This document shows, in pieces, positions 53,936 to 64,000 of a DNA stretch of 64,000 nucleotides. Below the pieces are notes generated by a model. The model saw only the letters and a list, made by a program, of their open reading frames with translations, was not told where the DNA came from and searched no databases. The DNA lies in NCBI GenBank assembly GCA_026315105.1, contig CM048755.1:210664333-210728332 (forward strand), given 5' to 3'. A program made the translations under genes and the position numbers. The first letter of the stretch is position 1; each line of letters begins with the position of its first letter. This stretch comes from Locusta migratoria (taxonomy: Eukaryota; Arthropoda; Insecta; Orthoptera; Acrididae).

Positions 53936-55330
53936 GTACCACGTTCTTTTCAACGTAATAGACGCAGCCAGTGGGCTAGATGGACTGCAGGTAGTGCTTT
54001 GGAACTAAAGATTAATTTCGTCCTTTGACTTCTGGCTAGTCCATTTGATACCTCACTGTCTTCATGTAAACTAACTGGTCCACTACATATTTTACAACAC
54101 TCACACATTCACCTAAAACCCTTGTTAGGATGTGTAAATCTGTTAGAATATAACCTATCCTACTATGTACATCACCTTAGTTTTGTAAAAACTGTGTATC
54201 ACAACCTTTTTATTTTAAATTTCGAACCACTAATGGATGTTTTTCTAGATACTGACGAGTGTGCCTGTATTTAATTGTCTGTAACTTCACATGCGACATG
54301 TAGAACATAATGTTTCCCTTTATTCGAAAATACATTACCATGAAACGAACGATTCTTAAAAAGGCTTCGTTTCGGCGTCATACTTTACTTTTTGAGAGAT
54401 TTACCAATCTATTCGTCACTCTTCTTCGGAAAAACGTTAACTCTTCCACATACAACGCGTGTTTATACTATGAAACAAAACGATACTGTTTTTGAGAGTG
54501 CTACCAATACGAACACATAGTTTAACCATCATAACACAGCAATCCGTAGCCTTCTATATAAAAAATTACCGATTTTATTTGATCTTGAAGTAATGCATGT
54601 AAAATTTTTAACATTTTCAACAGGTGTAGATTATATTTTAAAAAATCCCATGTGAATTTATAACTGATTCGTATAATTGCAAATTTCATAATAAGATAAA
54701 AATCCGAAAATGTGAAAAAAATCCGTTCTAACTCCCCTTAAATGTTGTTTAAGGATTACTGAATGTGTTATGTAAGTATGTTGAATCAGACTCTAACGAG
54801 TATGGTAATACTTTTGATATGTCAGTTATTGTAATGAAGTGGAGTTACCAAACGTTAAGAACTTAATAACGTGTTTCCTTTTAATTGCAATATCGTGGTG
54901 TTGATTTACATCTGGAATGATTGCCATAAATAACAGTTTTCTCTGATGGATTCATTTTGAATTGCTGAACGAAGCGATTCTAGTAACCGTAAGACAGATA
55001 CGTTATTTGAGATGCATGCACATCGGGCCAAACGGACTTCAGGTTGTTCGGATATTTTGCTCATGATAGTACATTCCAGGAAGATTCATCGAGGTATAAT
55101 GGGCTTTTTCTAGTTGAGGGCTATGTTAGAATTCATTAGATGAAAATACACACTTCGTAGCAAAGACCTCTATATTAGTTATAAATCATTGATATAATCA
55201 CTGATAAAATCACTGGTAAAGTAATTGTTAAAAGATAGCTCCAACGTCATATACCACAGATATACCCCACTGGCGCTTTCTTTTAGGAATGATTTTAGCA
55301 TTGGTTTTGTCAGTGATATTATCAATGATT
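53936..55330. other. AT-rich interval, nothing assigned
   Basis: 1.4 kb with only one 61-codon ORF (54310-54495), no repeat ends noticed. Near 55170-55330 'ttatcagtgat'-type short inverted words occur, not resolved further. Confidence 0.55.
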
Positions 55331-55529
55331 TTGTTGTTGTTGATATGGTCTTCACTCGGGAAAGTGGTTTGATGCAGCTCTTCACCCTACTCGACCCTGG
55401 GCAAGCCTCTTCATCTCCTCATAAGAACGGCAACCCACATCTATCTGAATCTGCTTACTATATTCATCTGTTGGTCTCCCTCTGCGTTTTTTTCCCCACA
55501 CACTTTCCTCCAATGCTAAATTTACGATT

Positions 55530-55718
55530 TCCAGAAGTGACATAAAGTCGTTGATGAGGTATGCGCCCATATCAGTATTAATTTATAAACATAGCTATTA
55601 GGACGCTGTGTAAAATTATAGGGCCACAGATAGTGATGTGGTCCATGTTTATTGACCACATCACTATCTGTGGCCCTATAATTTTACACTGCGTCGTAAT
55701 AGCTATGTTTATAAATTA
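55530..55718. repeat. Hairpin-bearing insertion with 12-bp TSD
   Basis: The insert lies between aaatttacgatt copies (55518-55529 and 55719-55730). Its main part is an inverted repeat: arms 55578-55643 and 55654-55719, 66 bases each with two mismatches, loop catgtttatt. 48 bases without symmetry precede the left arm. No coding potential. Confidence 0.85.
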
Positions 55719-55795
55719 AAATTTACGATTACTTGATGTCTAAGAACGTGCCCTACCAATAAATCCCTTTTTTAGTCATGATGTGCCAAAAATTC

Positions 55796-56402
55796 CTCAT
55801 CATCATCATTAGAGACTGATTATGCCTTTCAGCGTTCTGTCTGGAGCATAGTAACTCTAATAAAATTCCTCTATGATCCCCTACTCAATTCTAACATTGA
55901 TGCCTCGTCTGATGTTACGCCTTTCACTTCAAAATCATTCTGCACCGAATGTAAGTACTTTCTTCTTGGTCTACCTCGGCTCCTCTTACCCTCCACTGAC
56001 GAGCTCATGAGTCTCTTAGGTAACCTTGCTTCTCCCATTCGTATAACATGACCCCACCATCTCAGTCTGTTCGCTCTAACTGCTTCATCTATGGTGTTCA
56101 TTCCCAGCTTTTCTTTGATTTCCTCATTATGGATACCCTCCTGCTATTGTTCCCATCAATTGGTATCTGCAATCATTCTTGCTACTTTCTTTTCTTTAAC
56201 ATCTATCGTATGAAAAAGGTAACCTCTATCCACCCAACTTTCACTCCCATACAACAAAGTTGGTCGAAAGATAGAGCGGTCCACTGCTAACTTAGTCTTG
56301 GTACTTACTTCCTTCTTGCAGAAGAGAGTAGATCTTAGATGAACACTAACTGCATTAGCTTTGCTGCACCTCGATTTCAGTTCTTTCGCTATGTTGCCAT
56401 CT
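55796..56402 (-). mobile_element. Second LINE family (CAT-tailed), nested, 5'-truncated
   Basis: 3' end 'catcatcatcattagagact' on the plus strand; perfect 12-bp duplication tgccaaaaattc at 55784-55795 and 56403-56414. Codes for an RT C-terminal region: ANRLRWWGHVIRMGEARLPK (55871-56101) and FRPTLLYGSESWVDRGYLFH (56156-56416). Frames broken by two shifts. 607 bp. Confidence 0.85.
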
Positions 56403-56587
56403 TGCCAAAAATTCATTTTCTCTCCAATTCTTTTCAGTGCTTCTTCATTACTTACGCGATCTACTCACCTAATATTCAGCATTCTTCTGTAGCACCATAT
56501 TTCACAAGTTTCTATCCTCTTCCTGTCCACACTATTTATCGTCCAAGTTTCACTCCCGTACAAAGCAACACTCGCCACTCGTACTAA

Positions 56588-57268
56588 TCGTAGATACGCT
56601 ACAGATCCTTCTGTATTTCCTTACGATTTTCCAGTGTTGCGGCTACATCACCCACGAAAAGCCTCATTGAATTCCGACGTTATTTACTGGGTCGTTTATA
56701 TATATTGGGAAAGTAAACGCCCTATAACAATCCCATTGGGACACCATTAATTATTTTCACGTCGGAAGACTTCTTTCCATAGGAAATGATAAGCTGTACT
56801 GTTTTTTATAAATTCATAAGCCCAATCACACAGGTGGTCTGATATTCCGTATACTCGTATTTCGTACATAACGTGATATTACGGAGCCGTATTGAACGCC
56901 TTTGGTAAGTCAAGAAAGCCGCGGCGGTGTGGCCGAGCGCATTGAGGCGCTATGCTGCGATAAGCGAGGCCGTTCCCTATCGGGGGTTCGAATCCTCCCT
57001 CGGGCATTGATGTTTGTGTTGGCTTTAGTATAAGGTAGTTTATAAGTAGTTTGTAAGTTTAGGGACTGATAACCCCGTAGTTAAGTCCCATAAGCTTAAC
57101 AAACATTTTAACATTTGAAGTCAAGAAACAGGAAATCTACCTGGGAGTCTATCTACTGGTTCCTGAATCTCGTGGACGCATAGAACGAGTTCGGTTCCAC
57201 ACTAACTTTGTTTTCGGAACCAATGTTGATTCCTACACTGGAGACTTTCGCTCTCCAGAAATGTCTTA
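56588..57268 (-). mobile_element. Decayed CR1-like LINE RT segment hosting a SINE
   Basis: Minus-strand frames spell CR1-like RT pieces with many breaks: 'QHWFRKQ', 'LTK.AFNTAP', 'YRAFTFPIYINDPVNNV'. The 3' and 5' ends are missing. Older than its SINE. Confidence 0.6.
56918..57117 (+). mobile_element. SINE-A/B intermediate, with TSD
   Basis: Duplication aagtcaagaaa at 56907-56917 and 57118-57128. The head ('gcggcggtgtggccgagcgc', 'tatgctgcgataagcgaggc') resembles the second unit at 37390-37481, while the tail is SINE-A type ('ccgtagttaagtcccataag'). Evidence for a third subfamily or head exchange. Confidence 0.92.
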
Positions 57269-57640
57269 ACACATGATCATAAAGGTGTGGATAGCAAAGA
57301 AATTTCTATGGAAGGGAAAGCTCACATACAGGTGTGGCTGACACTCAAAGACTCTGATAGTTCCAAATTATTTACAATTGATTACAACTGTTTCATCACC
57401 TGACTGCTGAATTTGATCACAAGTTTAATGTCATGAATTAAAGTACAATACTGGCCCTGTAATGCACAGGATAATCAGATGGATCCTCTGTGTTTTATAA
57501 ATCTGGCTGCTGGTGCCAGTTCCAAAAATCAACATTCACTCCGCAAAATATGTGATTGGGTGGGTACTTATTTATGATATTCTCAACAACACGTACGTGT
57601 ACAAATTGACTATTCTTTCTTACGCATCAATGTTCCTATC
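57269..57640. other. Unassigned interval
   Basis: No gene or repeat noticed. Confidence 0.5.
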
Positions 57641-57652
57641 AAGAAACTGCGC

Positions 57653-57856
57653 GCCGGCCGCGGTGGCCGAGCGGTCTGCGCCGTGCCAGTCACGGTCTGC
57701 ATAGCCGATGGGGTCTGGAGTTCGAATCCCCTCTCGGGCACAGATGTTTGTGCCGTCTTTAGTATAAGCTAGTACATAAGTAGTTTGTAAGTTTAGAGAC
57801 TTATTACCACGTAGTTACGTGCCATAATCTTTACAAACATTTGAAAATTTGATTTG
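57653..57856 (+). mobile_element. SINE-A, diverged, with TSD
   Basis: Duplication aagaaactgcgc (57641-57652) and aagaaattgcgc (57857-57868), one mismatch. Several body changes ('agagacttattaccacg'), so an older copy. Confidence 0.9.
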
Positions 57857-57868
57857 AAGAAATTGCGC

Positions 57869-58784
57869 CAAAAAATATAATAAATACAATATTGGTGATT
57901 AACAAAAAAATTAATTACAAGCACTAATAATTACTTAATTCTTGTGCTGCTGATGTTTGGAAGAAAATGATGACTAACATAGTTCTCTAGCACCACTGAC
58001 CTCTGTGTTGAGAGGTTTTTGTTCTTTTCTATCCCTCTTATATTAATCTCGATATCTGCAATTCCGTTTTCGTGTGATGACTCAGATGAAGAACAAGAGT
58101 GATATGTTTCTCTTTTGTATTGCTTTGTAAAAAGACGCTTACGATTTAATTTTTTTGTCTGTCACCTTCTGTTTGAACGCCATTTCTGTCAAAGTATGAT
58201 TGGACAAATGGTTTTGATCCATTTACCGATTTAACATAAGATAAAAACTTTTTGAGATTTTATGCGTAGTCCGTACAAAGTAATTCGTTCCGAATTCGCA
58301 GTGAGAGGCCATGCTTTTTGTGTAACGAGAGTGGTACAAGCTCATTATCACTGTTTTAGTGAAATTCTTTTCCTGTTTTATAAAAGTATTCAGATGTTTC
58401 CGGTGTATTCGAATATGCTGATTTCTGTCTTGATCATATAAAATTATATGACAGATTTATAATTGGAAAAACTGTAGTCAATAACTTTAGTAGTTGCATG
58501 GTAGTAATCAGAAGAGGCTCATTTGTACGTTAATGGTACGTCTACGAAATATAGCATAATAAAATAATAATTACAGTTAGGCATGACTTTTTACTAACGT
58601 ATTAACCTAATAATACATACCAAAGTCTGTACGCATTTACACCTATATTCACGATTTTCTATAAACAGTTTTCTATAATATTTAATATAATTTATAAAGT
58701 ATATAAAGAGTTAAGTTTAATTGCAGTACAGATAGAAACTGACAAATCATAGTAGGTCAATGTCGAAGGGAGTATTTTGAGAAA
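57869..58784. other. AT-rich interval, nothing assigned
   Basis: No ORF above 60 codons until 58692; no repeat recognised. Confidence 0.55.
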
Positions 58785-58795
58785 TGTCCAACTAG

Positions 58796-58838
58796 ATGTT
58801 TGTAAATCTATCGGACCAAACTGCGTGGTCATCAGTCC
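58796..58838 (-). mobile_element. 43-bp SINE-B tail insertion with TSD
   Basis: Only the 3'-most part of SINE-B ('gtttgtaaatctatcggacc', 'gtggtcatcagtcc') between tgtccaactag (58785-58795) and tgtccaattag (58839-58849). A severely 5'-truncated retroposition event. Confidence 0.8.
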
Positions 58839-59288
58839 TGTCCAATTAGAGATACGGGGCGACGAAAGGCGACCTGAGACCTGTAATACTGAGACTCCAG
58901 CGCAGAGCATTGCATCTGGGGCAGGTCACGCCACCAGCTGAGAGCGTCAGAGGGCGTTCACCTGCCTCACAAAGCCGACGACGGCAGCGCAAGCAAAACG
59001 AGTGCAGAGTGGGACGTGCCTTATGCAGGCTGCACGATAGCAACAGAGCACATGACTGCCGAACATCCCGGAGGACTGTAAGTGTGTCATACATAGGGCT
59101 ACCACAGACCACGTGACGCCAAACAACCTGGTGGCAGGAATATCGGATTGAGCAGGGAAGTAACATATCACGTGACTCACCGCAACCGGAAGCGACCTAC
59201 CGAAATAGGTTTTATTTACCATTGAGCTCAGTGCTTTTGGCGCGTATTTGTTCTCGAACTTAAATAAATAAACCGAAAAAAGTGAAGA

Positions 59289-60342
59289 ATGGATTCAGAG
59301 AAAACATTGGAAGACTTAAAGGAAATTATGGAAACACGTACGACTAACAAATTTTCCAAGTTCAATGTGCAATTTGATTTGATTTTTTTTTTTCAGGGAA
59401 GTCAAAACAGTATTGGTCCAACCCGCCACTGCCCGCACCGAAACTGAGTTTATTGTGCGGTATCGCTCCCTGTATGTCTAGTAAAGCCAACCAATGCCCT
59501 TGAACAGTGCAAGGAGTCCCTTTACCAGTTCTTTATTAGACACAATTTCTTCGGGTCTGGTTTTCCCAAATGTTCTGTGCCTTTTACTCTCCAATGCAAT
59601 GCATTCGAAGATTAGATGTGATGCAGTTTCGTCACCGTCATCACAGATCCTACATTTAGGGTCCTCTTCTGTTATTCCCATTGTATGTAGCTGTTTTTTG
59701 AAATTCCCATGGCCTGTCAGCAACCCAACCATGAGTCTAATCTCTCTCCTGTTCAGACCCAGGATTGCAGAGCTTCTTTTAAAACATGGCTTTGGCATCA
59801 TTACCTTGCCATGTTTTTGTTGATGGACTTTGGTCCAATATTCTACGTGCTGTCTTCTGAGCCAGTTACGTAGCTCCAATTTGATCATTGCCTTGGTGAT
59901 TGTCAGGAGAGGTTCCGGTCCAATAAATGGAGCCTCTGCCCCCATCCTGGCTAATCTGTCAGCATGTTCGTTGCCACTGATCCCAGAGTGGCCAGGGACC
60001 CACAATAGATTTACCCTATTGCTTTCCCCTAGCTCCACTAGAACCCTGTGAATGTGCATCATAAAATTAAAGGATTTTTAGATGTTAAGCGTTCCGTAAG
60101 TATTGGACCGTATCAAACCTGTATACTGTTTCGTTTAGTACACTAATGGGAAATGTTACTTAATGCGAATTAATTTCCTGTTTGTTGCGTTGGGAAATTG
60201 TTTGCCGTTTTGTAGGGAATTCGATTTGCTTTCTAAGGACGAAGTGACAAATTTCGTAGTCTGTGGCGAGGAACAGTGCGGAAAACTAAGAGCTGTGATT
60301 ACCCGTGACAGTTATGTTTGCAGGCACAGGAAGAGAACGAGA
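59289..60342 (+). pseudogene. Candidate split gene of the inverted-repeat element
   Basis: Exon A: MDSEKTLEDLKEIMETRTTN, KFSKFNV, then across the LINE insertion HHKIKGFLDVKRS, ending at a perfect donor TCC|GTAAGT (60095). Exon B: after acceptor 'gccgttttgtag' (60215), EFDLLSKDEVTNFVVCGEEQ, CGKLRAVITRDSYVCRHRK, ending at AGA|GTAAGT (60342). A Cys-x4-Cys...Cys pattern could bind zinc, as in the N-terminal part of ISXO2-like transposon proteins, but the match is thin. The two exons do not join in phase, so either a base was lost or an exon is missing. No catalytic region is seen. Confidence 0.4.
59372..60050 (-). mobile_element. RNase H-bearing LINE, 5'-truncated, second copy
   Basis: Perfect 8-bp duplication aatgtgca at 59364-59371 and 60051-60058. 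The frame 59478-60062 is open through VNLLWVPGHSGISGNEHADR (end of RNase H), RRQHVEYWTKVHQQKHGKVM, PKCRICDDGDETASHLIFEC to the stop, so this copy is younger or luckier than the one at 30659-31924. The 3' end has a short T run (A run on its own strand). Confidence 0.92.
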
Positions 60343-60963
60343 GTAAGTAATTTACTTGTCGGAGAAGGTTACATACAAGAACTTATCAACCATAGAGCAG
60401 GAACAGCATTAATTATTTACTTCACGGTCAGCGCAAAAATGTATTCCCGTGTTTCTATAGGATTCGGTTTTCAAATAATATTAGCTGACTCCTACAGAAT
60501 TACAAGAATACTTTTTTGTGCTGAACATGAAGTAAATAATTTATGCTGTTACTGCTCAATGGTTGACAGGTTCTTATATATACCCTTGGCCGCTCAGTAG
60601 CTAGTTAACAGGATTTTCCACAAAACCGCAAACAATTTTCTAACTCACTCAAACAGGGAATTAACTCGCACCAAGTAAGAGTACATGTAAGCCGAAAATG
60701 ACGGGAAAATACAAGGCGCTACACCGCCTCATATTCAAACACAGGACAAAGATGGTCTATAAATATCTACTTCGTGAAAATGAGCTGAACATATACAGCT
60801 GTATTTAGACCAAGTGCTGGCTTTACTTTTTCGCGTGCAGGTTGTTTCCCTGTATTGTACACTCCTTCGTATGAACGCCGACGCTTCCATTCAACGATAT
60901 GCAGCTAACTTCCGGCTTCGATGTGTCACGTGATACATTGGTACCCTGCTCAATCCGATATTA
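60343..60963. other. Rest of the inverted-repeat element
   Basis: The frame open from 60163 continues to 60600 beyond the candidate donor but loses protein-like character. No further exon recognised. Confidence 0.4.
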
Positions 60964-61196
60964 CTGCCACCAAAGAACCTATCGACGTGATTAGGTTCCC
61001 TTAGGCCAGTAGTTGCATATACGTTTCTACTATGGCTTCATATTTTCAGTGTCATTTGATCTATGTTGCAATGGAGCTCTGTTCCTTTAGTAATCACCCA
61101 CTATAATTGACTACACCTTATTGATCATCAATTTTTCGGAACCCTTTTATAGAATTAGTGTGCAGTTACAGTGAGTGCTGTGGTATTGGTCATAAC

Positions 61197-61212
61197 TTTT
61201 TTTTTTTTTTTT
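61197..61212 (+). repeat. Poly-T run (16 bases)
   Basis: Homopolymer just outside the Penelope-like fragment; could be a reversed A tail of an unseen insertion. Confidence 0.9.
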
Positions 61213-61224
61213 CATTTTTGTAAA

Positions 61225-61700
61225 CTAACGTAGTCGTTATCTGGTTGTTATACCGCGTAGTTTTGGCCACGGTTACAGCGGCCTTCTTTAGGGTTTACTG
61301 ATGTGTTAATCGGTGTATAAAGTCACTTATATTTTGTTCTGATCGCTGACTAAGTGTGACATTACGTCACAATTTCATAATCGTTGGTGTTATTGGTGGA
61401 TTTTGAGGGCAGCAGTGGGAACTTCATTTACGTTCTGTACCAGTAGAAATTTCTGTCGTCTATTGTTTCTTGCATTGCGTGTTACGTTTGGCGATTGAGG
61501 TGTGGACTGCTGTTTTCCTCCTTTTGTCCGCATGTAGTGCGACGGCAGTTATCTGGTGATAACTCTCGCTGTCATATTTTAAGTGCGGCCTATTTCGCTG
61601 TGATGACTGGCACACATGACAGGCATACCTGAGTCCATCTTCTCTGTTCATTTGTTCGGCTGTTTTAATATTTTGTTGGAGTTTCTAGTTCACCACCTTA
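61225..61700 (-). mobile_element. Decayed Penelope-like element 3' part
   Basis: 'agttttggccacggttacag', 'cggccttctttagggtt' parallels the 16141-16180 region, and the minus frame 61460-61651 starts MNREDGLRYACHV, matching NMNREDGYRL of the better copy. Core ribozyme bases are changed here (CTAAAGA instead of CTGATGGA). Confidence 0.6.
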
Positions 61701-61769
61701 CTGTCCTCGGTTGTTGGGAAAGTACTCTGATTTAGTTAAATTTTATTTCCTTGCCGCAGATTTACTTAT

Positions 61770-62990
61770 TTTCTTTCTCCAGATCTACAAAAGCTAAAAA
61801 CTGTAGGTTTGCTTTTCCTTAAACTATCTCCTAGGATAAGTCGTAATGTGAGTATTGCTTCGCATATTACTACATTTCTTCTAAATCCAAACTGATCTTC
61901 CCCAGCGTCGGATTCCAGCACTTTTTCCATTCGTCTGTAACTAATTCGAATTAGTATTTTACTACTATGACTTATTAAACTGATAATTCTGTAATTTCCC
62001 ACTTGTATGCACTTACTTTATTTGGAATTGGAATTATTATAGTCTTCTTGGAGTTGAAGGGTATTTTCCTGTCTCATACATCTTGCATGCCAGGTGGAAC
62101 AATTTCTTCATTGCTGGCTCTCCCAATGATACCAATAGTTCAGACGAAATATAATCTAATTCAGGAGCCTTGTTTCGATTTAAATCTTTCATTGCTCTGT
62201 GAAATTCTTCTCGCAGTATCGTATCTCCTATGTCATCTTCTTCTACATTCTCTTCAATTTCTACAATAATGTTTTCGTTTCCTTTGTATGGGCCCTCTAA
62301 ACATTCCTTATAGCTTTCAATTTTCCCTTTTTTGCTAAGTACTGCTTTTTCATCTGAGCTCTCGATATTCATGCAGCTCATTTTCTTGTCTCTAAACGTC
62401 TCTTTTATTTTCCTGTAGGCGGTATCTATATTTCCCCTAGTTATTCATTCTTCTGCGACCCTGGTCCGATGTAAGAGAGGGCCTGATGGCCCTAATCTGA
62501 TCAGGCTAAATAAATAAATAAATAAAATAAATAAATAAATTTGTCCCATGGACACTCCTGCTTAGCCAGTCTCCACTTCCTGTCAGTCTCATTTCTTAAT
62601 AACTGTACTGCCATTGGCTAGGTCTTACAGTTTAAAACCTGGTTTCTAAATCTAAGTCTTACCATTATAAAGTCAATTTGGTAGCTTCTGGTGCCACGTG
62701 GTCTCTCCTACGATCACAACCTTCTTTCGTAATGCTTAAACCAACTGTTTCTGATGATTAAATTGTGCTCTGCACAAAATTCTACCAGACGGCTTCCTCA
62801 TTCATACCTTTTCCCCAACCATATACATCTACTATTTGTCCTTCGTTTTACTACAACCGAGTTCCATTCCGGCATGGTAATTAAGTTTTCCTCTCCGTCA
62901 ACTGTCTGAATAACGTATTTTATCTCATTATGCATTTTTCAAACTACTCATCATCGGCAGAGATAGTTGTTTTATCAACTTGTAAAACTG
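61770..62990 (-). mobile_element. LINE (GTT-tailed family) middle part, 3'-deleted
   Basis: Minus strand: endonuclease remnants (62560-62990), linker SYKECLEGPYKGNENIIVEI, LREEFHRAMKDLNRNKAPEL (62037-62381), RT start MGNYRIISLISHSSKILIRI, DAGEDQFGFRRN (61766-62002). It stops at the FVDLEKAF-equivalent position near 61770, so the 3' half is missing, which is unusual for LINE insertion and implies a deletion. It covers the part of the element that 22905-24150 lacks. Confidence 0.8.
62440..62540 (+). mobile_element. TAAA-tailed retroposon fragment inside the LINE
   Basis: 'aagagagggcctgatggccc' then 'gatcaggctaaataaataaa' and a (TAAA)n tract to 62540, between LINE blocks. I recall this end from a common insect retroposon. 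The exact left boundary is unclear. Confidence 0.55.
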
Positions 62991-64000
62991 CAGAACAATT
63001 GGTTTGCACATGGTAACTTAGTGAAATACTTCTATGGTAACGACACAATCAATTTTTGTGTTTCCACAGGAATTATTTTGTTATTATTCTTAAGTTAGCG
63101 AAGCTTCTCGATAACAGCCTCATAGTATTGGTCCTGGTAAATTAATGACATATTGTATTCAAATATTTGTATGTAACTGTGAAAGGGGACATACAGTAGT
63201 TTAATACAACTATTAAGAAATTGAATAAGCATTCACACAAAATCGTGTATGGTACCAGATTTGGTAGATGAAACATAGCGGTGAAAATTGCCACAGTAAC
63301 GCAACGCTAAATAGAACTGGGATCCATTAACACTCAGAAAAATGACACCTACGGAAACATTTGGGAAAAATAGTCATACAGACGTCAGCGAAACAGGCAG
63401 CATGAGAGATGACGATTTATAAAGCCGAAAACCGGTAAATGAAGAAAAAGGCTGAACATTTAGAAAATATAATTTTCGCTCTAGGATGTTATATTTCTTA
63501 TCTGTGCTGCGTCAGAAAGACACTTCTTGTCCATTAAACAGTATTTACATGTATCTCTGTGGAGTTGTTACTAGTATCCCTTCTCTACAAGACAGTGATG
63601 AATTCAATAAATGTTTTGAACTGTTTGAAATGTAGAAAACAATAAAGCTCATAAATACAGTAACTTTCATATTCTTCGCAAAACCGGACTTTTGCTAACA
63701 TACGGGTTAACTGTGCTCGTACTGAAAGTTTGATTTGCTTATTTACGTATAATGCCTGACATGTAGCAAAGCAGCATTTAAATGTAAACAAAATATTTCT
63801 TCTCAACGAATCTTTTATTGCCAGAAGAGTATTATTGCGTTCCTTTTCTTAGCTATCTTCATTGAGTAAGGGAAATAAAGATAGTTTTTTTCCATTTATA
63901 TTATTTTTTCTTTCATTTTTATATGCATCTATGTGGCATTGTGTGGTTACAGTTGCGATATGGTCTCTTCTTCTATGTTTGGGTGCCTAATAAGAAAGCT
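62991..64000. other. AT-rich interval, nothing assigned
   Basis: One 73-codon ORF (63585-63806) without motif; no repeat ends seen. Confidence 0.55.

Larger units (their letters stand above)
55331..56585 (-). mobile_element. LINE (GTT-tailed family) hosting two insertions
   Basis: 3' end 'ttgttgttgttgatatggtc' at 55331. Segments 55331-55529, 55719-55795 and 56403-56585 join into the same 3' UTR/C-terminal sequence as 22905-23300 ('cagcattcttctgtagcacc' corresponds to 'ttcgtctgtagcacc'). It is interrupted by a hairpin insertion and by another LINE. Confidence 0.78.
59129..60972 (+). mobile_element. Inverted-repeat DNA element split by a LINE
   Basis: Left end 'tggtggcaggaatatcggat' (59129) and the mirrored 'tccgatattactgccacca' (to 60972) plus a further 40 bp of weaker symmetry ('tatcacgtgac'). 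Inside are two exon-like pieces and a LINE. About 1.16 kb without the LINE. Superfamily undetermined. Confidence 0.6.

Noticed and set aside
60163..60600. Intact 145-codon single-exon gene
   Set aside because: The protein-like part (60216-60342) is bounded by splice-site consensus and lies in an inverted-repeat element; the rest of the frame lacks protein character.

Overview
The window looks like nuclear DNA of an arthropod with a large, repeat-rich genome. The density of tRNA-headed SINEs, CR1-like LINEs ending in 'gtagatgta' tails and Tc1/mariner elements is most like a locust or grasshopper (Orthoptera); that placement is my recall of repeat families, not a search. There is no operon, rRNA, CRISPR array or intact canonical tRNA gene. 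Only one host protein gene can be supported: a two-exon minus-strand gene at 26998-29872, with a signal peptide in exon 1 and a Gln/Pro/Gly-rich exon 2. Its 2.2-kb intron is packed with two SINEs and two Tc1-like fragments.

Layout: 1-11 kb holds an internally deleted CR1-like LINE, several SINEs (one nested in another) and further LINE pieces. 11.1-15.1 kb is a ~4-kb element with ~0.5-kb inverted ends around a decayed gene that seems to encode a PIN/XPG-like nuclease domain and a Cys-rich tail; it is the best candidate for a poorly described mobile system. 15-24 kb holds a Penelope-like element (with a hammerhead-like fold) inside a SINE, then LINE 3' ends and AT-rich DNA. 24.2-26.5 kb is a mariner-type element with ~295-bp inverted ends, its transposase gene split by a 197-bp foldback element. 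27-30 kb is the host gene. 30.1-32.4 kb is a Tc1-like element split by an RNase H-bearing LINE.

34.3-37.0 kb is a second inverted-repeat element. Each of its ends carries a tRNA-like segment with pol III A- and B-box matches, and the transposase pseudogene inside is broken by two SINEs. 37-49 kb holds SINEs, Tc1 pieces, a CR1 LINE and a Helitron 3' end. 49.7-53.9 kb is the longest LINE (esterase-like ORF1, endonuclease, reverse transcriptase), interrupted by three SINEs with clear target-site duplications. 55.3-57.3 kb is a stack of nested LINEs plus a near-perfect hairpin insertion. 59.1-61.0 kb is another inverted-repeat element split by an RNase H LINE. 61.2-63 kb holds Penelope-like and LINE fragments; the rest is AT-rich and unassigned.

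The window is best read as layers of insertions. More than a dozen insertions have target-site duplications visible by eye, so relative ages can be ordered. SINE groups used below: SINE-A has head motif 'ccgcggtggccgag' and body '..gggactgatgaccccgtagttaagtccc..'; SINE-B has the related tail '..gactgatgaccatagcagtttggtcc..'; SINE-C, D and E are unrelated tRNA-headed repeats. Family names come from motif recognition; no database was consulted.
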